A DNA stretch of 38,385 bases from an uncultured Collinsella sp. (GTDB taxonomy: Bacteria; Actinomycetota; Coriobacteriia; Coriobacteriales; Coriobacteriaceae), in the NCBI GenBank assembly GCA_902493895.1, contig CABUQW010000022.1, positions 1 through 38,385 on the forward strand, written 5' to 3'. Made by a program: the position numbers and the translations under genes. Below the pieces are notes generated by a model. It was not told where the DNA came from. It was given only the letters and a program-made list of their open reading frames with translations, and ran no database searches. The stretch's first letter is position 1. Each line of letters starts with the position of its first letter. Positions 7,965 to 16,196 of this stretch are shown one piece after another.

Positions 7965-8933
7965 ATGAACGCACACGACCTGATCAAAGAGGCAATTGCC
8001 GAGAAGGGCAAGTTCGACAGCGTCTACTGGATTGCTTGCGGTGGCTCCATGATCGATTTGATCCCGGCTCATGAGCTTCTGCAGCGCGAGGCAACCACCT
8101 TCACTTCGTATATCTATACGGCTCGCGAGTTTGATATCATGCGCCCGCGCCGCTTGGGTGAGAAATCCCTGGTCATTGCTTGCAGCCACAGTGGCAACAC
8201 CCCGGAGGTCGTCGAGGGCTGCGAGATTGCCCTTGCCGCCGGCGCTACGGTGATCGCCCAGACCGACAACGCTGGATCCAAGATCGACTCCGGCAAGTGG
8301 ACCACGTGGGTCTACCCATGGGGCGAGGGCGTGCCGCAGGCCGAGGTCCCCGCTGGTATTTCGCTGTCGCTTGCGGCAGAGCTGCTCGATCAGCAGGAGG
8401 GCTACGCCGATCTCGCCGATATGTATGCCGGTATCGCCGAGATGGATAAGATTCTTCCCCCGGCACGCGAGAAGGTAAATGCCGAGCTGGGCGATCGCTT
8501 TGCCAAGCTTTGCCAGGAGCACGAGTTCTTCTATATTCTGGGCAGCGGTCCCAACTTTAGCCAGACCTACGGTTTCGCTATCTGCTCTCTTATGGAGATG
8601 CAGTGGCAGCACTGCAGCTACATCCACTCTGCCGAGTACTTCCATGGCCCCTTCGAGGCTACTCAGGATGGCGTTTTTTACTTCCTGCAGATGGGCTCCA
8701 GCGAGTGCCGTGCTATGGACGAGCGCGCCCTGGCGTTCCTTAAGACGCATACCGATACGCTGATGGTGCTCGATGCTAAGGAGTACGGTATGGAGGCCGT
8801 GCCGGCGAGCGTCCGTGCTTATCTGGACCCGGTGCTGTTCTACGCCATGAACTGCGAGCTGCGTGCCGCACGCGGCAAGGTGTTTGATCACGATCCCGAT
8901 TTCCGTCGCTACATGGGCGTCGTCGAGTACTAG
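7965..8933 (+). CDS. frlB: FrlB/FraB-like SIS-domain Amadori 6-phosphate deglycase
   Basis: This 322-residue protein has two SIS sugar-phosphate domains. The first carries ACGGS and CSHSGNTPEV (residues 73-82); the second carries ILGSGPN and SAEYFHGPFE (222-231). The family-specific end DHDPDFRRYMGVVEY strongly resembles E. coli FrlB. FrlB and FraB split fructoselysine or fructose-asparagine 6-phosphate into glucose 6-phosphate plus the amino acid. Glu224 and His227 sit in the E-x2-HGP motif that contains a catalytic Glu in the family. ATG 7965 is chosen for the GAAAGGA 8 bases upstream. The two kinases downstream would supply the phosphorylated substrate. The amine half of the substrate cannot be deduced. 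Confidence 0.85.
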   Translation: MNAHDLIKEAIAEKGKFDSVYWIACGGSMIDLIPAHELLQREATTFTSYIYTAREFDIMRPRRLGEKSLVIACSHSGNTPEVVEGCEIALAAGATVIAQTDNAGSKIDSGKWTTWVYPWGEGVPQAEVPAGISLSLAAELLDQQEGYADLADMYAGIAEMDKILPPAREKVNAELGDRFAKLCQEHEFFYILGSGPNFSQTYGFAICSLMEMQWQHCSYIHSAEYFHGPFEATQDGVFYFLQMGSSECRAMDERALAFLKTHTDTLMVLDAKEYGMEAVPASVRAYLDPVLFYAMNCELRAARGKVFDHDPDFRRYMGVVEY

Positions 8934-8946
8934 AAGGATAAATACC

Positions 8947-9810
8947 ATGGCATTTAACGTTAACGCGCTCGGATTTGGCGACAACGTCGTCGATCGCTAC
9001 GAGCATATCCACACCATGTATCCTGGCGGCAACGCGGTGAACTTCGCCGTTTATGCCAAGAAATGCGGTGCCGCACGCTCCGCATACATGGGCATTTTTG
9101 GCAATGACGCCGCTGCCGAGCATGTCATTGCAAGCCTCGAGGATGAGGGTATCGAGCTTGACAAGTGCGAGCAGATGATTGGCGAGAACGGAGCGGCTCG
9201 CGTGACCGTCGTTGACGGTGACCGTGTCTTCCTTGGCTCCAACGAGGGCGGTATCCGTGGCGATGCGCGCTATGTCCTCGATCGCTTTGACCTTTCGTAC
9301 ATGAAACAGTTCGATGTGGTTCATTCGGGCAACTATTGCTTTACCGAGCGCGAGCTGCCCAAGCTGAAGGCTGCGGGCGTCACGGTCTCTTTTGACTTTT
9401 CGGACGACTCCACCGACGAGTACTACGAGCAGATTGCGCCCTACGTCGATTTCGCTTTCTTTAGTGCGGCGGATGCCGCGAGTGAGGACGAGATTCGCGA
9501 GCGTCTGGCATGGGTGAAGGGCCTGGGTCCGTGTTTTGTGTCGGCTACGGCGGGCGCCGAGGGCTGCATTGCTTACGACGGCGAGCGTTATTACCGCCAG
9601 CTGGCTAAACCGGTAACGGACATGAAGGACACCATGGGGGCGGGCGACTCGTTCCTCACCTCGTTTTTGATGTGCTATCTCGATTCCGCCAAGCGTGGTG
9701 AGGATGGCGCCGAGGCCATCGAGCGCGCGCTCGACTTTGCTGCCGGGTTCGCCTCGACCGTGTGCGGCATGGAAGGCTCTTGGGGCCACGGAGCGCCAAT
9801 CGTCGAATAG
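8947..9810 (+). CDS. frlD: FrlD-like PfkB-family sugar kinase
   Basis: This 287-residue ribokinase-fold enzyme is predicted to phosphorylate the 6-position of an Amadori sugar with ATP. The N-terminal GDNVVDRY and sugar-binding PGGNAVNFAVYA match FrlD closely. VSFDFSDD and the catalytic DTMGAGDSF (base Asp234) complete the fold. It begins 13 bases after the deglycase stop behind AAGGAT, as in frl operons where kinase and deglycase genes are clustered. It acts just before the deglycase in the pathway. A strong intrinsic terminator follows. Confidence 0.85.
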   Translation: MAFNVNALGFGDNVVDRYEHIHTMYPGGNAVNFAVYAKKCGAARSAYMGIFGNDAAAEHVIASLEDEGIELDKCEQMIGENGAARVTVVDGDRVFLGSNEGGIRGDARYVLDRFDLSYMKQFDVVHSGNYCFTERELPKLKAAGVTVSFDFSDDSTDEYYEQIAPYVDFAFFSAADAASEDEIRERLAWVKGLGPCFVSATAGAEGCIAYDGERYYRQLAKPVTDMKDTMGAGDSFLTSFLMCYLDSAKRGEDGAEAIERALDFAAGFASTVCGMEGSWGHGAPIVE

Positions 9811-9880
9811 CTTAAGAAAGCGTTCGGCGGTCGGGCTATGAGGCCTTGGACAGCCGATGCAAAACAATAAGCGAAACGCG

Positions 9881-9914
9881 AAAAGGGGGCTCGCCATGTG
9901 GTGGGTCCCCTTTT
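9881..9914 (+). terminator. Intrinsic terminator/attenuator between the two kinase genes
   Basis: AAAAGGGG (9881-9888) pairs with CCCCTTTT (9907-9914). With G-U wobbles the stem runs on through GCTCGCCA and TGGTGGGT to a 4-base loop. The A-run before and T-run after make it a canonical terminator. It splits the cluster into a proximal module (3993-9810) and a distal module (9932-14418). Confidence 0.7.
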
Positions 9915-9931
9915 GATCATTGGAGAAGACC

Positions 9932-10732
9932 ATGGGTATTAAAGCGTGTGCGGCTGGTTTTTGCTGTGCGGACGTCTATCAAAACATCGGCGTGTTCTAT
10001 CCGACTGGTAACGGCATTGACTGGGGTATCCATCTTGCACGAATGGGAGTTTCGGTATCCGCCGTGTCGGTTGTCGGCAAGGACGAGTACGGAGACAAGA
10101 TGAGAGAGGCGCTGGCCGCTGAGGGGTTCGATATCTCACATCTGCGGGTGGAGGATGGCGACACCTCGGTGATGCTCATGGCATTGAAAGACGGCGTCGA
10201 TCGCGTACATCTCGAGGCGATCGATGGCGTAATGGAGACATATCGACCGAATGAAGACGACCGGGCGTTTATCCTGGAGCATGACATCATTCATACCGAC
10301 CTGTTTGGCAATTGTTTGGACCTCCTGCCCGAATGGCATGATGCGGGCAAGACGGTGGTTATGGACTTCTCGGTGTTCAGCCAGGATCCCGAATATGCCT
10401 GCGAGGCTCATTTTCCTTACGTAGACTATGCGTTCATGTCGTTTGAAGAGGACACTCCGGAGCTGCGAGACTGGGTACGCCACGTGCAGGAATTGGGACC
10501 GCGCGTTGCGGTTGCCACGCTTGGCGAGAAGGGAAGCATTGCCTTTGACGGTGAGCGCTTCTATGAGTGCGGGATCGTGCCGGCGGAGAAGGTCGTTAAT
10601 ACCGTGGGTGCCGGCGACTCGTATATCGCCGGGTTTACCAAGGGCGTGATCGATGGCCTTGATATTCCGGCGTGTATGAAGGCGGGCGCTGAGCTGTCGT
10701 CCCGAGTGATTGGTTCGTTTGAGCCGTACTAG
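9932..10732 (+). CDS. Second FrlD-like PfkB-family kinase, divergent paralogue
   Basis: This 266-residue PfkB kinase keeps VVGKDEYG, VVMDFSVFS, ATLGEKGS and the catalytic NTVGAGDSY (base Asp229). The sugar-contacting GGNAVN of the first kinase is replaced by PTGNGIDWG near residue 24, so the substrate may differ. ATG 9932 has TTGGAGAAG upstream. The gene follows the terminator at 9881-9914 and leads the second module. Possible roles are phosphorylating a second glycated sugar, an epimer from the FrlC-like enzyme, or a product of the amidohydrolases. No separate promoter is obvious in the 121-bp gap, so transcription may read through. Confidence 0.8.
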   Translation: MGIKACAAGFCCADVYQNIGVFYPTGNGIDWGIHLARMGVSVSAVSVVGKDEYGDKMREALAAEGFDISHLRVEDGDTSVMLMALKDGVDRVHLEAIDGVMETYRPNEDDRAFILEHDIIHTDLFGNCLDLLPEWHDAGKTVVMDFSVFSQDPEYACEAHFPYVDYAFMSFEEDTPELRDWVRHVQELGPRVAVATLGEKGSIAFDGERFYECGIVPAEKVVNTVGAGDSYIAGFTKGVIDGLDIPACMKAGAELSSRVIGSFEPY

Positions 10733-10759
10733 GGTCAAATGCCTGGAAAGGAGTACGAA

Positions 10760-11620
10760 ATGGTTATCGACATGTTGGTCCATCCTATGCTCTACGGCGA
10801 GATCTGTACGCCGGGTGATGAGCCTGATGGATTCGGTTTATGGTCACGAGAATTTGGTATGGGGCATATGGGTCCCATGGATTGGGATGAGCTTCAAGTC
10901 GAGATGGACGTCTGCGACGTGCGGAAGAGCGTGCTCATGCCGCTCGATGTAACCACGGCATGCGGAGGGCATTTTGGCACCAATGACCAGATTGCCATGC
11001 TGGTTGCCTCGCACCCCGATCGTCTGTGGGGATTTGCGAGCGTAGATCCACAGGTGAGCGGTGCCGCAGACGAATTGGAGCGCGCCTTTATCGAGTTGGG
11101 GGCAAAGGGGCTTTGTCTGCATCCGGCAAAGCAGGGTTTTGCCCCCGATGATGCTGTGGCCGAGCCGCTTTACGAGCTGTGCGAGCGCTATAACAAGCCG
11201 GTGGTTTTCCATGCCGGTATGTCTTGGGAGCCGGGCGCAGAGCTCTCGCGCAGTAACCCGCTTGCATTTGAGCACACAATCGCAACGCATCCAAATGTGC
11301 GCTTTAGTTTGACCCACTTTGGCTGGCCCTGGGTGCGTGAGACCGTGGCGATGCTGCTCAAGTATCCCAACTGCTACACGGACACCTCTATCACTTACAT
11401 CGATTCGCCCGAGGAGATGATGCAGCGTCTTTTCACGGTCGATATGGGGCCGCTGTGGTATGAGCGCGCGCTATCGCATCAAGTGATGTTCGCCAGCAAT
11501 ACGCCGCGTTTCCGTGCATTCAAACTCAAGCGGGCGCTCGATACCGTGCCCATGCGCGATGATGCGCGAGAAAGGCTCTACTGGGGTAATGCCCTGCGTT
11601 TTCTTGAAGGGGATGAGTAA
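10760..11620 (+). CDS. Amidohydrolase_2-type TIM-barrel metal hydrolase
   Basis: This 286-residue protein resembles the amidohydrolase-2 group (ACMSD and 2-pyrone-4,6-dicarboxylate hydrolase relatives). It shows WGFASVDP, GAKGLCLHPAKQGFAP, VVFHAGMSW, RFSLTHFGWPWV and MFASNTPRFR, in the usual barrel order. The first-strand motif is IDMLVHP, so the normal DxHxH is reduced to one clear histidine. Later His residues (VFHAG, LTHFG) could hold a single metal. ATG 10760 has GAAAGGAG upstream; YjbQ starts 2 bases after its stop. Members hydrolyse lactones or cyclic amides or decarboxylate carboxylates. In this cluster it could open a ring or lactone in the sugar derivative. Confidence 0.75.
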   Translation: MVIDMLVHPMLYGEICTPGDEPDGFGLWSREFGMGHMGPMDWDELQVEMDVCDVRKSVLMPLDVTTACGGHFGTNDQIAMLVASHPDRLWGFASVDPQVSGAADELERAFIELGAKGLCLHPAKQGFAPDDAVAEPLYELCERYNKPVVFHAGMSWEPGAELSRSNPLAFEHTIATHPNVRFSLTHFGWPWVRETVAMLLKYPNCYTDTSITYIDSPEEMMQRLFTVDMGPLWYERALSHQVMFASNTPRFRAFKLKRALDTVPMRDDARERLYWGNALRFLEGDE

Positions 11621-11622
11621 AC

Positions 11623-12051
11623 ATGGTGACGCTCGAGACATTGAGCTATCTATCGACTGCTCCGGACCAGTTCATCGATATTACCGAGGACGTGCACGCT
11701 GCCATCGAACGCAGCTCGGTGACCAATGGCTTGGCAGCGATTATTTTGTCGCATACGACCTGTGGAATCGTGGTAAACGAGGGGCTGCCCTGCGTGGAGA
11801 CGGATCTTATGGAGACGCTTGATCGCATCGCCCCACTCGATGCCCCCTATGCGCATGCACACTTCCTGCCGAGCTATGGAGCCACCGGCAACAACTCCTG
11901 TGGGCATATCAAGAGCATGATTTGTGGAAACAGCTGCTTCTTTCCCGTCCAAGATGGCCACATCGTGTGCGGAAGTGCCCAGAACATCTATCTTGCGGAG
12001 TTTGACGGTCCGCAGAAGCGAAAAGTGTACGTCGAGGTGCTGGGGGAGTAG
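11623..12051 (+). CDS. YjbQ/UPF0047 family protein
   Basis: This 142-residue protein has the complete single-domain YjbQ fold. LSHTTCGIVVNE contains the conserved histidine (His44), DAPYAHAHFLPS and GHIKSMICGNS (His95) follow, and SAQNIYLAEF ends the core. Family members are small homo-oligomers; a thiamine-phosphate-synthase side activity has been reported for some, but the true role is unsettled. It starts 2 bases after the amidohydrolase stop and is followed 33 bases later by BtpA. Its place inside a sugar catabolic operon suggests work on a small phosphorylated metabolite. Function here is not known. Confidence 0.85.
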   Translation: MVTLETLSYLSTAPDQFIDITEDVHAAIERSSVTNGLAAIILSHTTCGIVVNEGLPCVETDLMETLDRIAPLDAPYAHAHFLPSYGATGNNSCGHIKSMICGNSCFFPVQDGHIVCGSAQNIYLAEFDGPQKRKVYVEVLGE

Positions 12052-12084
12052 CGTCCCTGCAATAACCCTATGAAGGAGCACGTT

Positions 12085-12894
12085 ATGTCGTTTCTAACCT
12101 CGATGTTCAAGACCGAAAAGCCGGTTATCGGAATGCTGCACCTGCGTCCTCTGCCGGGCGATCCACTGTATTACCCGGGCGGAAGCGTGTCGCAGGTCGT
12201 GGAAGCCGCCAAGCGCGATCTCGAGGCGTTGCAGCAGGGCAGTGTCGATGGCATTTTGATTACCAATGAGCTCTCGATGCCCTATGAGCAGCACGTTTCT
12301 CCCTCAACCCTTGCATCGATGGGCTTTGTAATCGGGGCTCTGTCCCATGATCTGTCGACTCCTTGGGGAGCTGAGGCTATTTACGATGGTGATGCCACAA
12401 TCGAGCTGTGCGCTGCCGTCGACGCGCAGTTCACGCGCTGCAATTTTTGCGGTGCCTGGGCCGGTGATCTCGGGCTGATTAACCGAGATTTCGCTCACAC
12501 CATGCGTCGCAAGGCGGCGCTGCGCCTGGACGACCTCAAGCTTTTTCACTTCATCACGAGCGAGGGGGAGGTTTATCTCAACGACCGCACGACTGCGGAC
12601 ATTGCCGATTCACTTCTCTTTAATTGCCTACCGGATGCGATGGTCATCGGCGGTTCGGCTGCCGGTCGTGGCGCTTCGGGCGAGCTTGCCGATGAGGTCC
12701 GCGAGCGTGTTGACCAAGTACCTGTGGTATGTGGTACCGGTTGTCGCGAAAATACCGTGGCTGACGTATTTGCTCACTACGATGGCGCGTTTGTCGGCAC
12801 GTGCTTAAAGCGCGACGGAAAGCTGGATGCCCCGGTCGATGTTGAGCGGGTAGCTCGTTTTATGGCTACCGCTCGTACGGCGCGAGGGGAGTAG
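12085..12894 (+). CDS. BtpA/SgcQ family TIM-barrel protein
   Basis: This 269-residue protein opens with KPVIGMLHLRPLPGDP, the signature of the BtpA family. It continues with GVDGILITNE-like and DAMVIGGSAAGRGASG segments of a phosphate-binding barrel and closes with GTCLKRDGKLDAPVD. BtpA was first linked to photosystem I assembly; E. coli SgcQ sits in a sugar operon, and a role with phosphorylated nucleoside-like or sugar compounds is suspected. ATG 12085 is preferred over 12070 because AAGGAG (12073-12078) then lies 6 bases upstream. It is followed after 6 bases by the FGGY kinase, with which it probably shares a pathway. Confidence 0.85.
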   Translation: MSFLTSMFKTEKPVIGMLHLRPLPGDPLYYPGGSVSQVVEAAKRDLEALQQGSVDGILITNELSMPYEQHVSPSTLASMGFVIGALSHDLSTPWGAEAIYDGDATIELCAAVDAQFTRCNFCGAWAGDLGLINRDFAHTMRRKAALRLDDLKLFHFITSEGEVYLNDRTTADIADSLLFNCLPDAMVIGGSAAGRGASGELADEVRERVDQVPVVCGTGCRENTVADVFAHYDGAFVGTCLKRDGKLDAPVDVERVARFMATARTARGE

Positions 12895-12900
12895 GCACCT

Positions 12901-14418
12901 ATGGCGCTCTATCTGGGTATTGATATTGGGACAAGCGCCTCTAAAGGCGTTTTAATCGATGATCGATGCAACATCGTTTGCCAGGCCTCTTGTGGACATG
13001 AGACGGACAACCCGCGTGATGGATGGTACCAGCATGATGCGGAGGCAGTTTGGTGGGGCGATTTTTGCCGCTTGTCGCGCGAGCTGGTGGCGCGATCGGG
13101 GGTTAACGCGGCACAGATCGGATGCGTGGGCCTTTCCGCATTGGGTTGCGACTGTGTGCCGGTCGATACCGAGTGCAACGCGCTGGCGCCCGCGATTTTG
13201 TATGGAGTCGATGCACGTTCGAAGCCGCAGATTGACGAGCTTCTTTCCGAATATGGGCCAGACCGCGCACGCGAGCTTTTCGGGCACGATCCCTGTTCGT
13301 CAGATATTGCTCCCAAGATCTTGTGGTTTAAGGAGAATATGCCCGAGGTGCACGAACGTGCCGCGAAGTTCCTGACGGCGTCATCGTTTCTGTGCGCGAA
13401 GTTGACGGGGCGTTTTACGGTGGACCGTTATTTGGCGGAGGATTTTCTTCCCCTATACGACCGCTACACTTGGAGGGTTGATGCTCGGGAATGTGCTCGT
13501 TTCTGCCGGCCTGACCAGATGGCGGAGGTAATGTCGGCTACCGATATTGCCGGGGTGATTACGCAGCGTGCGGCTGAGGCGACGGGGCTCGCGGCAGGGA
13601 CGCCTGTCTTAGTGGGAACGGGCGACTCTGGTGCCGAGGCCATTTCGACGGGTGTATTCCGTCCCGGCGATATGATGGTTCAGTTGGGGAGCACGGCGTA
13701 TTTCATCTACCTAGCTGATCATATGATTGATGATGCCCGCCTGTGGCCAGGGACGTTTATCATTCCCGGAACTTACGGGATCTGCGCGGGGACCAATACG
13801 GCGGGTGCACTCACATCGTGGCTGCGCCAAGAGCTGTATCGCGACGCCGTGGAGGCCGAGGGCCACGGTGGCCCCGATGCATATTCGGTCATGGCGCATG
13901 ATGCCGCCGATGTGGCGCCGGGTGCCGATGGGCTCCTGTGCCTGCCGTACTTTGCGGGGGAGCGTACTCCGCTCAACGATCCCGAGGCACGTGGCGTCTT
14001 CTTTGGCCTGACCGGAAGGCATACGCGAGCCCATATGGTTCGCGCCGCCTTGGAAGGCGTCGCGTATACCGTTGCATCCCATGTCGACATTATCGAGCGA
14101 GAGCATGGACTGCCAATTGGGCGCATCATGCTTGTCGGAGGTGGAACCAAGAATCCAGTTTGGATGCAGGCTATCGCCGACGTATGCGGGCGCGAGGTCT
14201 CGGTTGCCAAGGTTACGGTGGGCGCATGCTTCGGTGATGCCATCATGGCAGCTCTCGCAGGTGGCGCCTATGCATCGTGGGATGAGCTCGCCCAAGTCCT
14301 TGGCGTTGCGCAAACAATCGTGCCCGATATGGCTGCCCACGAGTTATATGCGTCGCGACGCCATATCTTTGACGAATTGTATGCACGTAACCGTGATCTC
14401 ATGCACGAATTGGTGTAA
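12901..14418 (+). CDS. FGGY-family carbohydrate kinase (XylB-like)
   Basis: This 505-residue two-domain sugar kinase uses ATP to phosphorylate a pentulose, hexulose, polyol or similar sugar. The N-terminal phosphate loop is GIDIGTSASKG (residues 6-16), and the presumed catalytic base is Asp242 in VGTGDSGAEA. The C-terminal domain carries YFAGERTPLNDPEARG and the family signature region MLVGGGTKNPVWMQAIADVCG. It is last in the cluster and is closed by a terminator. It may phosphorylate the sugar released by the upstream amidohydrolase, BtpA or YjbQ steps. Its closest named relatives, by eye, are xylulokinases, but no xylose isomerase is present, so xylulokinase is unlikely. Confidence 0.8.
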   Translation: MALYLGIDIGTSASKGVLIDDRCNIVCQASCGHETDNPRDGWYQHDAEAVWWGDFCRLSRELVARSGVNAAQIGCVGLSALGCDCVPVDTECNALAPAILYGVDARSKPQIDELLSEYGPDRARELFGHDPCSSDIAPKILWFKENMPEVHERAAKFLTASSFLCAKLTGRFTVDRYLAEDFLPLYDRYTWRVDARECARFCRPDQMAEVMSATDIAGVITQRAAEATGLAAGTPVLVGTGDSGAEAISTGVFRPGDMMVQLGSTAYFIYLADHMIDDARLWPGTFIIPGTYGICAGTNTAGALTSWLRQELYRDAVEAEGHGGPDAYSVMAHDAADVAPGADGLLCLPYFAGERTPLNDPEARGVFFGLTGRHTRAHMVRAALEGVAYTVASHVDIIEREHGLPIGRIMLVGGGTKNPVWMQAIADVCGREVSVAKVTVGACFGDAIMAALAGGAYASWDELAQVLGVAQTIVPDMAAHELYASRRHIFDELYARNRDLMHELV

Positions 14419-14440
14419 TGCTGCCGAATTGTACTGTCTT

Positions 14441-14486
14441 CCAATAGGGACTGCGTTGTGCGATTCGCATGTCCCTTGGCATTTTT
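14441..14486 (+). terminator. Terminator ending the catabolic cluster
   Basis: CCAA plus GGGAC (14441-14451, with a 2-base bulge) pair with GTCCCTTGG (14471-14479), with an inner TGCG-ATT-CGCA hairpin. The run TTTTT is at 14482-14486. It lies between the plus-strand kinase and the convergent tatD gene. Confidence 0.6.
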
Positions 14487-14497
14487 GCCCACAGGGG

Positions 14498-15280
14498 TTA
14501 GCGAAGGTCAAAAACAGAGCGCGCATTTGCTAAAACTGCCGACTCGATGCGCTTTGCGTCACAGTTTTTGAGCGAGGCAATGCGCATCGAGGTCCTTGCG
14601 AGCGATCTGATGAGCGACTGCGCGCTTGTTTCTGTGTTTGGTTCGGCTGGCGCATCGGTCTCGAGCAGTAGACGGTCGAGTGGAATCTGTCGGGCATATT
14701 CGCGACCGCGCTTGGTGGCGAGCATACGCTCGTTCACGGAAAAATAGCAGCCTGCGTTTCGCGCGCGGACGAGCTCGTCCGAAGTACCGCTAAACCAGTG
14801 GAAGACGATAGCGGGGGAGTCGGGGTTTGGGATGAGTAGTCTATGCGATTCGAGGACGTCCAGTACGGCTCCTGCTGAACGAACGGCGTGAATTGATATC
14901 ACGCGCCCTGTAAGAGGATACTGCACGAGTGTATCGCAGAGCCGGTTAAGTGCCTGTATTTGTAGCAGCTCACTTCCAGCAAAGCGCGCGGAAAAGTCGA
15001 GTCCGACTTCGCCGATGCAGCGCTCTTGGGCAGCAACTTCGCAAAGCAGATTGACTTCGGCAAAACCACAGTGGCCGTCGGCGAGCCACCAGGGATGGAG
15101 GCCGACGCCCGCGATAATGTTTGGGTAGCGGCTGGTACGCTCGTTTGCGGCCGAAAAGTCGCGTGGGTCGACCCCGCAGTCAAAGAGCCCCAGACCCGAC
15201 GCCGCCGACTCACTGGCTGCAGCATCGGGGCCGAGCATCAAATCAAGATGACAATGCGTGTCAAAGAATTGCGGTTCCAT
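14498..15280 (-). CDS. TatD-family metal-dependent hydrolase/DNase
   Basis: This 260-residue TIM-barrel hydrolase has the full TatD metal set. It shows FDTHCHLD (His9, His11), GEVGLDF, SIHAV, FHWFSG and LLLETDAP. TatD proteins are 3'-5' exonucleases on DNA or RNA and act in the cytoplasm. The start at 15280 is 14 bases after the tcdA stop, so the two form a minus-strand operon with a shared promoter. It is somewhat more divergent than typical TatD in the C-terminal part. Function as a nuclease is from family knowledge. Confidence 0.85.
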   Translation of the reverse strand: MEPQFFDTHCHLDLMLGPDAAASESAASGLGLFDCGVDPRDFSAANERTSRYPNIIAGVGLHPWWLADGHCGFAEVNLLCEVAAQERCIGEVGLDFSARFAGSELLQIQALNRLCDTLVQYPLTGRVISIHAVRSAGAVLDVLESHRLLIPNPDSPAIVFHWFSGTSDELVRARNAGCYFSVNERMLATKRGREYARQIPLDRLLLETDAPAEPNTETSAQSLIRSLARTSMRIASLKNCDAKRIESAVLANARSVFDLR

Positions 15281-15294
15281 CGCAGGACATCCTG

Positions 15295-16089
15295 CTAGTC
15301 CAGGCGTTGGCCGTCGGCGCGTACGCGCTCGGTGCCGCGCCCGCTGATCTGGCGGATAACCTCGCCGGCAATCATCTGACCCATGATGGGCGGCATAAAG
15401 CTGGCGGTTCCGAGCTCGGTACGCTCATGGATGTTGGAAGGGTCGCGGGGCTGTGTCTTAACCGATTCCTCGCAGCTAAACAGTACATGCAGACTCTTGA
15501 TTCCGCGCTTCTTGCATTCTTTGCGCATGATGCGGCTCATGGGGTCACGTACCGTATCGAAAATGTCGGCAAAGCGGAGGCACTCGGGATGGAGCTTGTT
15601 GGCCCCGCCCATGGAGCTAACCAAACGAATGCCGTGGTCCTGAGCATATTTGGCAATGGTGAGCTTGGCCGAGATGGTGTCGATGGCGTCGACGACGTAG
15701 TCGAGCTTGCCGTCCGTCTGCTCCAAAACGCGCGCGAAAAATTCGTCGATATTGTCGCTCAACAGGTATTCGGTGCGCTTGATGACGGTAGCGGCTGGAT
15801 TGATGTTGTGGATCATGGCTTCCATAACATCGACCTTGCGCTTGCCGATGGTGCTTTGAAAGGCGATGGCCTGGCGATTGATATTGCTGGGCGCGATGAT
15901 GTCCTTATCCAGAATGACGAAATGACCAATGCCGCCGCGGGCAAGTGCCTCGCAGCAATTGGAGCCCACACCTCCGCAGCCGAGCACCAGCACCGTGGCG
16001 GCGGCGAGTTTGTCGAGTGCCTCGCGGCCCATGATGATCTCGAGCTTGGTATCGCGCGTCTCGACAAGAGCGGCAGCGGTTTCGGTCAT
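15295..16089 (-). CDS. tcdA: tRNA threonylcarbamoyladenosine dehydratase (TcdA/CsdL)
   Basis: This 264-residue E1-like ThiF-fold enzyme cyclises t6A37 of tRNA to ct6A using ATP. The adenylate-binding loop is VLGCGGVGSN, followed by DKDIIAPSNINRQAIA and DAIDTISAK. The TcdA-type C-terminus has RDPMSRIMRKECKKRGI and DPSNIHERTELGTASFMPPIMG. Start ATG 16089 is chosen because GGAGG (16100-16096) lies 6 bases upstream; the in-frame ATG at 16095 abuts that site with no spacer. It is first in an operon with tatD. Confidence 0.9.
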   Translation of the reverse strand: MTETAAALVETRDTKLEIIMGREALDKLAAATVLVLGCGGVGSNCCEALARGGIGHFVILDKDIIAPSNINRQAIAFQSTIGKRKVDVMEAMIHNINPAATVIKRTEYLLSDNIDEFFARVLEQTDGKLDYVVDAIDTISAKLTIAKYAQDHGIRLVSSMGGANKLHPECLRFADIFDTVRDPMSRIMRKECKKRGIKSLHVLFSCEESVKTQPRDPSNIHERTELGTASFMPPIMGQMIAGEVIRQISGRGTERVRADGQRLD

Positions 16090-16133
16090 AGACATCCTCC
16101 GATGGGGAAGCAGGTCGTGTTTTAGCTATCGCC

Positions 16134-16153
16134 ATTATAGGTAATCGCCTATA
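16134..16153 (-). promoter_or_regulatory. Promoter and palindrome of the tcdA-tatD operon
   Basis: On the minus strand a consensus TATAAT (16139-16134) gives the -10 box, with a poor -35. An 18-bp palindrome TATAGG-N6-CCTATA (16136-16153) overlaps it and could be an operator or coincidental symmetry. Confidence 0.45.
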
Positions 16154-16196
16154 GGTTGCGATGGCGTTTGCTTTGATGTGGTTTGAAGCATTGCGA

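Noticed and set aside
12901..14418. Xylulokinase and a xylose pathway
   Set aside because: The FGGY kinase is XylB-like, but no xylose isomerase or pentose transporter accompanies it, so the name would over-reach.
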